Shown: piece after piece, positions 32,519-41,642 of the stretch | Position numbering within the stretch: position 1 is the first letter of the stretch | Layout: the number at the start of each line of letters is the position of its first letter | From: Actinocatenispora sp036503555 | Lineage (GTDB): Bacteria; Actinomycetota; Actinomycetes; Mycobacteriales; Micromonosporaceae | Assembly: GCA_036503555.1 (NCBI GenBank) | Contig: DASXWQ010000028.1 | Coordinates: forward strand, 62,001-126,000 | Reading direction: 5' to 3' | Length of the DNA stretch: 64,000 nt | Program-made: the position numbers and the translations under genes | Notes under the pieces: generated by a model | What the model was told of the DNA's origin: nothing | Seen by the model: only the letters and a program-made list of their open reading frames with translations | Database searches by the model: none

Positions 32519-34422
32519 CGGACCGACTCCCGGCCGAGGATCCGGCCCAGCGCGCTGACCGGGAAGACCATCCGGTACAGGTGGTAGTTGAGGTAGAAGT
32601 CGCCGGGGAAGCCGGTGCCGGTGTGGAAGTCCTCGTCCCACGAACCGTCCGGGTTCTGCGTCGCCGCCAGGTACGCGACGCCGCGCCGCGCCTCGGCCCC
32701 GTCGGCGCGGCCGGCCGCGTGCAGCGCGAGCAGCGCCCACGCGGTCTGCGACGGGGTCGACTCGCCGCGGCCGCGCCACGCGTCGTCCACATAGGACCGC
32801 ATGTCCTCGCCCCAGCCGCCGTCCGGGTTCTGGTGCGCGGACAGCCACTCGGTGGCCCGTCGGATCCGCGGGTCGTCCGGCCGGATGCCGGCGGCGACGA
32901 GCGCCGGTACCACCGCGCCGGTGCCGTACACGTAGTTGGCGCCCCACCGGCCGTACCACGAGCCGTCGTCCTCCTGGGCCCGCATCAGCCAGGTCAGGCC
33001 GCGGCGTACCTCCGGGACGTGGGTGAGGCCCTCGGCGCACAGGCACTCGACGACGTGCGCGGTGACGTCGGCGGACGGCGGGTCGGTCATCGCGCCGAAG
33101 TCCGCGAACGGGATCTTCGCCGGGATGCTGCTGGTGTTGTCGGCGTCGAACGCGCCCCATCCGCCGTCGGCCGACTGCATCCCGCGCAGCCACGTCACGG
33201 CCCGGTCCACGGATGCCTTGCGCGCCACCGAGTCCGCCGTGTCGGACCGGATCCGACGCAGCGCCAGGACGACCTCGGCGGTGTCGTCGGTGTCCGGGTA
33301 TCCGTCGTTCGCGAACTCGAACGCCCATCCGCTCGGCGCCAGGCCGGGCCGTTTCAGCGCCCAGTCGCCGGTCCGCCGGATCTCCTCGTCCACCATCCAC
33401 CGGCCGGCGCGTACGACCGCGTCGTCGTCGGGCGCGACGCCCGCGTCGAGCAGCGCGGTCACCGCGAGGCAGGTGTCCCAGACGGGGGACTGGCACGCCT
33501 CCATCCACCGCACCGGACCCTCGGGGGAGTCCTCGTGCACGGTGAACCCGTCCAGCCCGGCCAGCGCCGCCCGCTGCACCGGGTGGTCCAGCGGGTATCC
33601 CAGCGCGTCCAGCGCCATCAACCCGTACGCCCACGGCGGTTGGATGCCGCCCCAGCCACCGTCGGCCTCCTGCCGGGCGAGGATCCACTCCGCGCACCGG
33701 GCCAGCGCGAGCCGGCGCAGCGGCCGCACCGGATGCCGCTCGTACGCCGACAGCACGTGCCGGTCGAGCCGGTGGAACAGGCCCGGTACCGACAGCGCCT
33801 TCGGCGGTGTCGGGCGCGCCGAGCCGCCGCGCAGCTCGGCCACCGTGACCCCGAGTGTCCGATGTGGACGGAGTGCGCGCAGCACCGCGATCGGTACCAC
33901 GGTCTGCCGGGCCCAGCAGCCGAACGAGTAGAGCGACAGCGGCGCGGACGGTGGCAGGAACACGATCTCCGGCGGGATCACCGGTACGAGCCGCCACGGC
34001 CACTCGCCGAACAGCGCCAGCCACACCCGGGTGAACACCCGGGTCGACTCCAGCCCGCCGTTGGCCAGCACGTACCGCCGGGCGGCGGCCATGTGCGGCG
34101 CCTCGACGTCGTCGCCGGCCAGCTTCAACGCCACGTACGACTCGACGGTGGTGGACAGGTCGGGCGGGCCGCCGGCGAAGTTGGCCCACGTGCCGTCGGC
34201 GCGCTGGTGCCGCCGGATCCAGCGGGCCGACGCCTCCGTCTGCTCCGCGGTACGCACCCCGAGGAACTGCCGCATCAGCAGGTCCTCGGCGTCCATCGTC
34301 ACGTTCGTCTCCATGTCGCCCTTCCACCAGCCCGGTTCGGTCTGGTGGTCGCGCAGCCACGCGACGGCGCGGTCGAGGGCCGCGCCCGCGGCCTCCACAG
34401 TGGACTCTGCTTGCAGGGTCAT
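32515..34422 (-). CDS. shc: Squalene-hopene cyclase
   Basis: 635 residues. It cyclises squalene to hopene and hopanol at the membrane. The catalytic DXDD motif is D377-T-D379-D380-T-A, with Asp379 the expected proton donor. Several QW repeats are visible (QEADGGWGG, QSADGGWGAFD, QEDDGSWYG, QNPDGGWGED, QNPDGSWDED), as expected for the double alpha-barrel. The ATG overlaps the polyprenyl synthase stop (ATGA). The length is normal for the family. Confidence 0.97.
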   Translation of the reverse strand: MTLQAESTVEAAGAALDRAVAWLRDHQTEPGWWKGDMETNVTMDAEDLLMRQFLGVRTAEQTEASARWIRRHQRADGTWANFAGGPPDLSTTVESYVALKLAGDDVEAPHMAAARRYVLANGGLESTRVFTRVWLALFGEWPWRLVPVIPPEIVFLPPSAPLSLYSFGCWARQTVVPIAVLRALRPHRTLGVTVAELRGGSARPTPPKALSVPGLFHRLDRHVLSAYERHPVRPLRRLALARCAEWILARQEADGGWGGIQPPWAYGLMALDALGYPLDHPVQRAALAGLDGFTVHEDSPEGPVRWMEACQSPVWDTCLAVTALLDAGVAPDDDAVVRAGRWMVDEEIRRTGDWALKRPGLAPSGWAFEFANDGYPDTDDTAEVVLALRRIRSDTADSVARKASVDRAVTWLRGMQSADGGWGAFDADNTSSIPAKIPFADFGAMTDPPSADVTAHVVECLCAEGLTHVPEVRRGLTWLMRAQEDDGSWYGRWGANYVYGTGAVVPALVAAGIRPDDPRIRRATEWLSAHQNPDGGWGEDMRSYVDDAWRGRGESTPSQTAWALLALHAAGRADGAEARRGVAYLAATQNPDGSWDEDFHTGTGFPGDFYLNYHLYRMVFPVSALGRILGRESVR

Positions 34423-35477
34423 CGGTCCCGTCCCGTGACGAAGTGGGCGAGGTCGGACAGCGCCTCCCGTACGTCGGGCGGCAGCGGATGCCGGGTCACC
34501 CCGTCCTCCGGTACCTGCCGGGCCAGCGCGTCGATCTCGTCGAGCTGGCTCAGCGCGAGGTCGAGGCGGCGGGCCGCCTCCCGCTCGGTCCACTCGCGGC
34601 CGCCGGCCTCCTCGACGAGCTTCGCGGCCAGCGCCAGCCGCTCGTCGTCCAGCTCGCCGGGCGTGAAGTACAGCTCGCGCAACCGGTCCGCGGCGGTGAC
34701 GCCGGCGTTCAGCGCGTACACGACCGGGATCGACTTCTTCCGCGACTGGAGGTCGTGCAGCACCGGCTTGCCGGTCACCTCCGTGCTGCCCCAGATCCCG
34801 AGCAGGTCGTCGACCAGCTGGAACGCGATGCCGACGTGCTCGCCGTACCGGGCGAGGCGCAGGGTCAGATCGGCGGGCGCGTCGCACAGCATCGCACCGG
34901 ACGAGCAGGCGCAGGCGAACAGCGCCGCGGTCTTGCCGCGCACCATGTCCAGGCACTCGGACAGCGGTACGTCCTGCCGGCGTTCGAAGCTGAGATCGGC
35001 GTTCTGCCCCGCCACCAGCCGCCGTACGGTGACCGCCAACGTACGCAGCACCCACGGCGCGGTCGGCTCCGCGCTCTCGCCCAGCACCTCGAACGCGAGG
35101 CCGAGCAGCGCGTCGCCGGCGAGGATCGCGTCGGCCTCGCCGTACACGGTCCAGGCGGCGGCCCGGTGCCGGCGTTCGGCGTCGCGGTCCATCACGTCGT
35201 CGTGCAGCAGCGAGTAGTTGTGCACCAGCTCGGTCGCGACCGCGGCGGGTGCGCCGCGCGTGGCCGGTGCGCCCGCGGCCCGCGCCGACAGCAACGCGAA
35301 CGCGCCGCGCATCCCCTTGCCGCCCCCGCCGGTCGGCGTACCGTCGGCCTCCCAGAAGCCGAGGTGGTAGCCGGACACCTGACGGGCGCGCGGATCCAGC
35401 CGGTCCACCGCGTCCCGCAGCCCGGGCTCGACCAGCGCGCGTACGGACTCCAGACTCCCCGGCATCGTCGCGGTCAT
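34419..35477 (-). CDS. Polyprenyl diphosphate synthase (farnesyl/geranylgeranyl type)
   Basis: 352 residues from an ATG six bases after GGAGG. The first Asp-rich motif is D93-D94-V-M-D97, and the second region LVDDLLGIWG (Asp223, Asp224) has the reduced form common in actinobacterial IdsA-type enzymes. The product in this operon should be farnesyl diphosphate for HpnCDE, but the sequence also fits a geranylgeranyl diphosphate synthase. The two small residues before the first motif (SLLHDD) do not settle chain length. Confidence 0.92.
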   Translation of the reverse strand: MTATMPGSLESVRALVEPGLRDAVDRLDPRARQVSGYHLGFWEADGTPTGGGGKGMRGAFALLSARAAGAPATRGAPAAVATELVHNYSLLHDDVMDRDAERRHRAAAWTVYGEADAILAGDALLGLAFEVLGESAEPTAPWVLRTLAVTVRRLVAGQNADLSFERRQDVPLSECLDMVRGKTAALFACACSSGAMLCDAPADLTLRLARYGEHVGIAFQLVDDLLGIWGSTEVTGKPVLHDLQSRKKSIPVVYALNAGVTAADRLRELYFTPGELDDERLALAAKLVEEAGGREWTEREAARRLDLALSQLDEIDALARQVPEDGVTRHPLPPDVREALSDLAHFVTGRDR

Positions 35478-35517
35478 GCACAACCTCCGGAAATCGCTGC
35501 TACAGAACGGATCCGCG

Positions 35518-36885
35518 TCATGAGGCGGCCATCCGTACCGCTCGGTCGTCCACAGTGGAGCTACGGTGGCCGAGGTGCGCGGCGACCACGTCGGCGGCGG
35601 TGTCGCCGCTGCGTACCGCGCCCTCCATGGTGTCCGGCCAGCCGGTGTCGATCCACGCGCCGGCCAGCGCCAACCCGAGCAGGTCGGTACGCGCCGCCGG
35701 CCGCAGCGCCCGACTGCCCGGCGCCTGCCGGAACGTCGCGTGCGGCTCCCGGGTCACGAACGCCGTGGTCAGCGTCGCCTGCCGGGCCGCGGGAAACAGC
35801 TCCTCGATCGCGGCGCGCTGCTCGGCGATCAGGTCGGCCGCGGGCCGGCCGACCAAGGCGTCCGCCGCGGACAGCGAGACCGCCAGGTACTGCCCGCGCG
35901 ACAGGCCCGACTCCGCCGTCCGGTCGAACACCCACTGCACCGGCGAGTCCACCGCCGCCGCCATGCCGTAGTCGGTGACCTTGCGGTCGTACACCAGGTG
36001 CACGTTGACGATCGCGGTGGCGGACAGTCCGGCCCAGCGGGCCGGATCGGCGACCGCGCCCGGCGGTACGAGCGCCGCCGCGGCCGGGTGCGGCACGGCC
36101 AGCACCACCGCGCGCGCCGGCACCACACCGTCCGATGTGGACACCGCGAAGCCGTCCGGGGTCGGCGCGATCTGCCGCACCTTCGCGCGGGTGCGTACGG
36201 CGGGGCCGAGGATCCGCGCGGCCGGATCGCCGTGCAGCGTGGACAGGCCGACCCGGGGTCGGCCGATGTCGCCGGCCCGCGCCGACTCCAGCAGCCCGGT
36301 GCGGAACACCCGCGCCGCCAGCGCCAGCGACGCCTCGTCCGGCGGTACGTTCAGCGCCGCCACGGCCACCAGCTCCCACAGCCGGCGTACCGTCGCCGCG
36401 GACTGGCCGTGGTGGGCGAAGAACTCGCCGAGGCTGTGGTCGTCGGTGCCGGGCGCGTCCGGGTCGACGAACCGCAACGCCGCCGCCGCCCGCATCGCGC
36501 CGATCCGTTCCGCCACCGATAGCGGCCGGTAGGTGGCGAGCGCCGGCAGCAGGTGCAGCGGCGCCGGCGCGAACCTGGCCCGCCGCAACAGGTGTGGCGC
36601 GCGCCCGGGCGTCAGCACCGGTACCTCGAACCGGTCCTGGATCTCGACCAGGTCCGCGGTACCCAGTCGCCGCAACAGATCCAGGTAGGCGGTGTAGCAC
36701 CGCAGGAACACGTGCTGCCCGGTGTCGACGGACAGCCCGTCCCGCTCGAAGGAGTACGTCGCGCCGCCGAGCCGCGGCCGGGACTCCAGCAGCGCCACCG
36801 ACGCGCCGCTGTCGGCGAGGCGTACCGCGGCGGCGATACCCGCCAGCCCACCGCCCACAACGGCGACGTCCACGGCGCCGGTCAT
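35518..36885 (-). CDS. hpnE: Hydroxysqualene dehydroxylase
   Basis: 455 residues, amine-oxidase/phytoene-desaturase fold. The FAD motif is VAVVGGGLAGIAAAVRLADSG at residues 7-27, with a second conserved stretch LGGATYSFERDG and the C-terminal FAD contact LALAGAWIDTGWPDTMEGAVRSG. HpnE converts hydroxysqualene to squalene in the three-enzyme bacterial route. The ATG overlaps the hpnD stop (ATGA). A 40-bp gap separates its stop from the polyprenyl synthase start, the largest gap within the core operon. Confidence 0.94.
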   Translation of the reverse strand: MTGAVDVAVVGGGLAGIAAAVRLADSGASVALLESRPRLGGATYSFERDGLSVDTGQHVFLRCYTAYLDLLRRLGTADLVEIQDRFEVPVLTPGRAPHLLRRARFAPAPLHLLPALATYRPLSVAERIGAMRAAAALRFVDPDAPGTDDHSLGEFFAHHGQSAATVRRLWELVAVAALNVPPDEASLALAARVFRTGLLESARAGDIGRPRVGLSTLHGDPAARILGPAVRTRAKVRQIAPTPDGFAVSTSDGVVPARAVVLAVPHPAAAALVPPGAVADPARWAGLSATAIVNVHLVYDRKVTDYGMAAAVDSPVQWVFDRTAESGLSRGQYLAVSLSAADALVGRPAADLIAEQRAAIEELFPAARQATLTTAFVTREPHATFRQAPGSRALRPAARTDLLGLALAGAWIDTGWPDTMEGAVRSGDTAADVVAAHLGHRSSTVDDRAVRMAAS

Positions 36886-37853
36886 CGCGGCCGCACCAGG
36901 GCACGGGCCGCGACGAGTGCCTTCTCCCGGCCGGGCAGGGCGACCCGGCCGCGGGTCACCGCCAGCGGGTCGCGCCAGATCCGGCGCAGCAGCCGGTGGT
37001 AGATGCCGGCCATCGCGCCGGTGCAGGCCGCGGAACGCCGGTCCAGCCGGGGCAGCAGGCGCAACCCGAGCTCGTACCAGCGGCCGGCGCGGGCCGCCTC
37101 GTACCGGATGAGGCCGGCGAGCGCGGCCCGGTCGTCGGTGAACGCCACGGTGTCGACACCGTCCACATCGGACAGTCCCAACCGGACACCGAACCGGGTG
37201 AGGTCCCGCTTCGGCAGGTAGATGCGCCCGTTGCGACGGTCCTCCACCAGGTCCCGCAGGATGTTCGTGAGCTGGAGCGCGATCCCCAGGACGTCGGCCA
37301 GCTCGGCCGAGCTGAGCCCGTCGGCGTCGTCCGGCGACGTGTCGAGCATCTGGCCGATCGGCAGCGGCGCCCCGACCGCCCCCTCCAGCGGTACGAACAC
37401 GCCCAGTGACAGCCGCCCCACCGACCCCGCCACCTGTCGGCAGTACCCGACCAGGTCGGCCAGGTCGTCGTACGTGCCGCCGCGTACGTCCGCCTCGCAC
37501 CCGTCGACCAGCTCACCGAACGCGTCCAGCGGGACCGGGTACCGCCGCGCCGCGTCGGCGAGCGCGACGAGTACCGGATCGTGCGGCGCGTCGCCCGCCG
37601 GCCCCTCGGAAACCAGGTCCGCCAACACCTTCAGGTCGGCGCGGACCGTCGCCAGCCCGGCGAGGCGTTCCTCGACCGTGCCGGTACCGTCGCCGATGTC
37701 GTCGATCCGCCGGGCCAGCGCGTACACGGCGGACAGCGCGCGCCGCTTCGGCGGCGGCAGCAGCCGGATGCCGTACGAGAAGTTGCGCGCCTCGGTGCGC
37801 GTGATCTCCTCGCACCGGTCGTACGCGGCGGTCGTCTCGTCGGTGGTCGTCAT
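36882..37853 (-). CDS. hpnD: Presqualene diphosphate synthase
   Basis: 323 residues, squalene/phytoene synthase family. The two Asp-rich Mg sites are D51-D-I-G-D55 and NILRDLVEDRRNGRIYLP. Within the family the order hpnC-hpnD-hpnE identifies it as the enzyme making presqualene diphosphate from two farnesyl diphosphates. The ATG overlaps the hpnC stop by four bases. Confidence 0.93.
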   Translation of the reverse strand: MTTTDETTAAYDRCEEITRTEARNFSYGIRLLPPPKRRALSAVYALARRIDDIGDGTGTVEERLAGLATVRADLKVLADLVSEGPAGDAPHDPVLVALADAARRYPVPLDAFGELVDGCEADVRGGTYDDLADLVGYCRQVAGSVGRLSLGVFVPLEGAVGAPLPIGQMLDTSPDDADGLSSAELADVLGIALQLTNILRDLVEDRRNGRIYLPKRDLTRFGVRLGLSDVDGVDTVAFTDDRAALAGLIRYEAARAGRWYELGLRLLPRLDRRSAACTGAMAGIYHRLLRRIWRDPLAVTRGRVALPGREKALVAARALVRPR

Positions 37854-38695
37854 GCGCGCCTCCCCAGCGCGGTGCGGACAAGGGCTCCGAGCACGGCGGT
37901 CTTCCCCGCTTTCGGTGGTCCGGGCAGCGGGTCGTACCCGCTGCGGGCGAGCGCGCCCAGCGCGGCGCGGCCACCGGCGCAGTAGCCGGAGACCGCCAGC
38001 CGGGCGTACCCGCCGAGCGAGCCGAGCAGCGGTTCCCCGGCGGTGAGCCAGGCGGCGGCGCGCGCCGCCTCGTACTCGACGAGCCGGCGCAGCGCCGGCG
38101 AGGCCCGGGGCGCCGCGAGGTCGGCCTCGCCCACCCCGAACCGGTCGAGATCCTCCTTCGGCAGGTACACCCGGCCGGCGCGGTGGTCCTCGGCGACGTC
38201 CTGGAGGTGTTCGACGATCTGCAACGCCGTGCAGATCCGGTCGGACAGCGCGACCCGCGCCGGGGTGTGCGCGCCGAAGACGTACAGCACGAGTTCGCCG
38301 ACCGGGTTGGCCGACAGCGTGCAGTAGTCGACGAGCTGCTCGAACGTCGCGTACCGCGCGGTGACCTGGTCGACCCGGTTCGCCTCGATCAGGCGTACCA
38401 GCACGTCGACGGGGATGCCGCGGGCGTCGACGGTGCGGGCCAGCTCGCGCAGCACCTCGTCGGTCGGTGGTTGCCCCGCGTAGTGCGCGCGCAGCTCGTC
38501 CTCGACGGCGTCGAGGTGGGCGAGCCGGTCGCCGGGCGCCTCGTCACCGAGGTCGTCCACCATCCGCGCGTACCCGTAGATCGCCATCAGGTGGCGGCGC
38601 GGCCGCGTGGGGAGGATCCGCAGCGCGACGGGGAAGTTCTCCCCGCCCGCCTGCGCAGTGGGATCGATGTCCCGGTACGTGCTGGGATCGGTCAT
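37850..38695 (-). CDS. hpnC: Hydroxysqualene synthase
   Basis: 281 residues, squalene/phytoene synthase family. It has the ENFPVALRILP start typical of HpnC, the first Asp motif D47-D-L-G-D51 and the second QDVAEDHRAGRVYLPKEDL. HpnC turns presqualene diphosphate into hydroxysqualene. I chose the ATG at 38695 (GGAG just upstream) because it gives the normal N-terminus; an in-frame ATG at 38779 would add 28 residues that look like leader sequence. Confidence 0.92.
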   Translation of the reverse strand: MTDPSTYRDIDPTAQAGGENFPVALRILPTRPRRHLMAIYGYARMVDDLGDEAPGDRLAHLDAVEDELRAHYAGQPPTDEVLRELARTVDARGIPVDVLVRLIEANRVDQVTARYATFEQLVDYCTLSANPVGELVLYVFGAHTPARVALSDRICTALQIVEHLQDVAEDHRAGRVYLPKEDLDRFGVGEADLAAPRASPALRRLVEYEAARAAAWLTAGEPLLGSLGGYARLAVSGYCAGGRAALGALARSGYDPLPGPPKAGKTAVLGALVRTALGRRA

Positions 38696-38781
38696 GTCTC
38701 CGTCCGGGTGGGGGTTGCTCACCTGCCGGCCGGTCGGTGCCCGGTCGGGGTGCTCGTGTCGTACCGACTCGACTTGCATCG

Positions 38782-40608
38782 TCAGGCCGATGCCGCCGGG
38801 GCCGCCGCGGTCCGGCCCAGGGCCGTCAGGGTCGCCTCGGCGATGCCCGCCGCGTCCAACCCGTACCGCGCGAGCAGACTGCCGCGCGAGGCGTGCGGCA
38901 GGTAGTCCCGGGGCAGGCCGAGCGCACGCACCGGTACGTCCACGCCGGCGTCGGCCAGGCGCGCCGCGACCGCCAGGCCCACCCCGCCCTCGCGTACGCC
39001 GTCCTCGACGGTGACGACGAGCCGGTGCCCCGCGGCGAGGCCGGCCAGCTCCGGCGGCACCGGGCGTACCCAGCGCGGGTCGGCGACCGTGCACTCGTAT
39101 CCGGCGGCGGCCAGCGCCTCGGCCGCCCGCAGCGCCGCGCCGGCCAGCGCGCCGACCGGCACGAGCAGCACGTCCGGCCGGTCCGGTACGCGGAGCAGGT
39201 CGACACCGCCGACCCGCCCCACCGCCGGGATGTCCGCGGCCAGCGACGCCTTCGGGAAGCGCAGCACGGTCGGCCCGTCGGACACGTCGACCGCCTCGCG
39301 CAGCTCCTCGCGCAGCGTCCCGGCGTCGCGCGGCGCGGCCAGCCGCAGCCCCGGTACGACGCCCAGCGCGGCCAGGTCCCACATGCCGTGGTGGCTCGGC
39401 CCGTCCGGCCCGGTGACCCCGGCCCGGTCCAGCACGAACGTCACCGGCAGCCCGTGCAGCCCCACGTCCATCAGCACCTGGTCGAACGCCCGGTTCAGGA
39501 ACGTCGCGTAGATCGCGACGACCGGATGCTTGCCGCCCATCGCGAGGCCCGCCGCCGACGTCACCGCGTGCTGCTCGGCGATGCCCACGTCGAACGTCCG
39601 CTCCGGGTACGTGTCGGCGAACGCGCCGAGGCCGGTCGGCCGCAGCATCGCCGCCGACAGCGCCACCACGTCCGGCCGGTCCGCGCCCAACGCCACCAGC
39701 TCGTCCGCGAACGCGTGCGTCCAGGTCCGCTCCGACGCGGCCGGCGTACCCGTGGCGACGTCGACGGTGCCGATCGAGTGCAGCCGGTCCGCCACGTCCG
39801 TCTCGGCCGGCGCGTATCCCAGGCCCTTGCGGGTCAGGCAGTGCACGACCACCGGCCGGCCCGCCTCCCGCGCCGCCGCGAACTCCGCCGTCAGCGCCTC
39901 GATGTCGTGCCCGTCCACCGGCCCCCGGTACGCGAAGCCCAGCCCGCCGAACAGCTCGCCCGCCGACGGCGCCGACACGTCCCGGCCCTTGTCGAGCAGC
40001 GCCAGCACGTCCGCGTACCCGGCGCGCCGGCGCAGCGCCGCGAGCTGCCCGGCGAGCCCGCCGACCGTCGGCTCGTACGAGCGGCCGTTGTCGTTCAGGA
40101 CCACCACCACCGGCCGGTCCGACGCGCCCAGGTTGTTCAGCGCCTCCCAGGCCAGCCCGCCGGTCAGCGCGCCGTCCCCGATCACCGCCACGACCCGCCG
40201 GTCCGACCCGTCCAGCGCGTACGCCTTCGCGAGCCCGTCCGCGTACGACAGCGCGGTCGAGGCGTGCGAGTTCTCCACCACGTCGTGCACCGACTCGGCC
40301 CGGCTCGGATAGCCCGACAGGCCACCCTCCTTGCGCAGCGAGTCGAAACCGGCACGCCGGCCGGTCACCAGCTTGTGCACGTACGCCTGGTGGCCGGTGT
40401 CGAACACCAGCCGGTCGAACGGCGACCCGAACACCCGGTGCAGCGCGATCGTCAGCTCCACCACGCCCAGGTTCGGCCCGAGGTGGCCGCCGGTCGCGCA
40501 CACCGTACGGATCAGGAAGGTGCGGATCTCGGCGGCCAGCTCGGGGAGTCGGCTGGCGGCGAGCCGTCGGAGATCCGCCGGCTCGGTGAGCGAATCGAGC
40601 AGAGCCAT
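38782..40608 (-). CDS. dxs: 1-deoxy-D-xylulose-5-phosphate synthase
   Basis: 608 residues from an ATG with GGAGG five bases upstream. It is the thiamine-diphosphate enzyme that joins pyruvate and glyceraldehyde-3-phosphate, the entry to the MEP isoprenoid route. Features: CATGGHLGPNLGVVELTIALH, the ThDP motif VIGDGALTGGLAWEALNN, the transketolase pyrimidine region RTFDVGIAEQHAVTSAAGLAMGG and the RFPKASL segment. As the first gene of the hopanoid run it would raise precursor supply; a second dxs elsewhere is likely in such genomes but cannot be checked here. Confidence 0.95.
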   Translation of the reverse strand: MALLDSLTEPADLRRLAASRLPELAAEIRTFLIRTVCATGGHLGPNLGVVELTIALHRVFGSPFDRLVFDTGHQAYVHKLVTGRRAGFDSLRKEGGLSGYPSRAESVHDVVENSHASTALSYADGLAKAYALDGSDRRVVAVIGDGALTGGLAWEALNNLGASDRPVVVVLNDNGRSYEPTVGGLAGQLAALRRRAGYADVLALLDKGRDVSAPSAGELFGGLGFAYRGPVDGHDIEALTAEFAAAREAGRPVVVHCLTRKGLGYAPAETDVADRLHSIGTVDVATGTPAASERTWTHAFADELVALGADRPDVVALSAAMLRPTGLGAFADTYPERTFDVGIAEQHAVTSAAGLAMGGKHPVVAIYATFLNRAFDQVLMDVGLHGLPVTFVLDRAGVTGPDGPSHHGMWDLAALGVVPGLRLAAPRDAGTLREELREAVDVSDGPTVLRFPKASLAADIPAVGRVGGVDLLRVPDRPDVLLVPVGALAGAALRAAEALAAAGYECTVADPRWVRPVPPELAGLAAGHRLVVTVEDGVREGGVGLAVAARLADAGVDVPVRALGLPRDYLPHASRGSLLARYGLDAAGIAEATLTALGRTAAAPAASA

Positions 40609-40763
40609 CACTGCCTCCGCATGCAGCCGCGACCAGAGGGAACGTGCCTTCTGCATGGGAGTACCCCACCCACCCGGGCAATATCATCTCGGCGCCGCAG
40701 ATTTCTTGCCGGGACCGCCCGGCGGCGGCACGATGCCCGGCACGCGGGCCGGACATGCGGTGG

Positions 40764-40769
40764 CACCAT
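40764..40769 (+). promoter_or_regulatory. Candidate -10 of the clpS operon
   Basis: CACCAT lies six bases before the GTG at 40776, inside GGTGGCACCATG. The same 12-base string precedes the HhH-GPD gene at 47669 with the same spacing. Confidence 0.35.
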
Positions 40770-40775
40770 GGACCC

Positions 40776-41075
40776 GTGGGTACCGAGAGCGGCGCGGCGG
40801 TGCTGCCCGCCGAGCAGACCGAGGCCGACGAGACGGCCGAGGCCGACCGTCCCTGGGTGACGGTCGTGTGGAACGACCCGGTCAACCTCATGACGTACGT
40901 GACGTGGGTGTTCTGCACGCTCTTCGGGTACAGCCGGCCCAAGGCGGAGAAGCTGATGCTCGACGTGCACCAGAAGGGCCGGGCTACCGTGTCCACCGGT
41001 GCCCGGGAGCGGATGGAGTTCGACGCGAACCGCCTCCATTCGTACGGGCTGTGGGCCACCGTCGAGCAGCAGTGA
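40776..41075 (+). CDS. clpS: ATP-dependent Clp protease adaptor ClpS
   Basis: 99 residues. An acidic N-terminal tail leads to the ClpS core: VTVVWNDPVNLMTYVTWVFCTLFGY and LMLDVHQKGRATVSTGARERME. The Asn-Asp of WNDPVN forms the N-degron pocket in known structures. It delivers N-end-rule substrates to ClpC/ClpP. The stop overlaps the next start (GTGA), as in the mycobacterial clpS-Rv1332 pair. Confidence 0.94.
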   Translation: MGTESGAAVLPAEQTEADETAEADRPWVTVVWNDPVNLMTYVTWVFCTLFGYSRPKAEKLMLDVHQKGRATVSTGARERMEFDANRLHSYGLWATVEQQ

Positions 41076-41587
41076 GCGTGGGGAGTCAGGCGCTGTTTGT
41101 CCGAGATGGCGGAGAGGTCGTCGGATCCTTCGCACCCGAGTACGCGGTGGTGCTGCGCCAGCTGATGAGTCAGTCCGGTGAGTTGCTGGCCCGCCCGGTC
41201 GACCTCGACGACCCGGGCATCGCCCGGCTGTTCCCCGACGTGTACCCGGACTCCGACAGCGAGTCGGCCGAGTTCCGCCGGCTGACCGAGAGCGAGCTGC
41301 GTACCGACAAGGTCGCGTCCGCCGACACGGTGCTCGCCACCCTGCCCGAGGGTGGCGGGGACGTGCACCTCGACGACGAGCAGGCCGGCGCCTGGCTGCG
41401 CGCCATCAACGACGTACGCCTGCTCATCGGCTCCCGGCTCGACCTCACCGACGACACCGACATCGCCACCGAGCTGGACGACGCGATCATGCGCGACCCG
41501 CAGTCGCGCCACGTCGCCGAGCTCGCGACGTACGGTTACCTCACCGAGATCCAGGAGTCCCTCGTCCTCGCCCTGTCCGGCTGGTAG
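41072..41587 (+). CDS. DUF2017 family protein (Rv1332-like)
   Basis: 171 residues, acidic and mainly helical. The sequence (RQLMSQSGELL, FPDVYPDSDSESAEFRRLTESEL, AWLRAINDVRLLIGSRLD, LATYGYLTEIQESLVLAL) is that of the actinobacterial DUF2017 family, which almost always follows clpS. No function is known to me; the coupling suggests a role in ClpS-linked proteolysis or only shared expression. Confidence 0.88.
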   Translation: MSVGSQALFVRDGGEVVGSFAPEYAVVLRQLMSQSGELLARPVDLDDPGIARLFPDVYPDSDSESAEFRRLTESELRTDKVASADTVLATLPEGGGDVHLDDEQAGAWLRAINDVRLLIGSRLDLTDDTDIATELDDAIMRDPQSRHVAELATYGYLTEIQESLVLALSGW

Positions 41588-41629
41588 GCCGGGTGAGACG
41601 GGACACTGCCGGTGCGAGGATCCGGCCGG

Positions 41630-41635
41630 TACTGT
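41630..41635 (+). promoter_or_regulatory. -10 element of leaderless mec transcript
   Basis: TACTGT lies seven bases before the GTG at 41643. Confidence 0.5.
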
Positions 41636-41642
41636 TGGCGGC

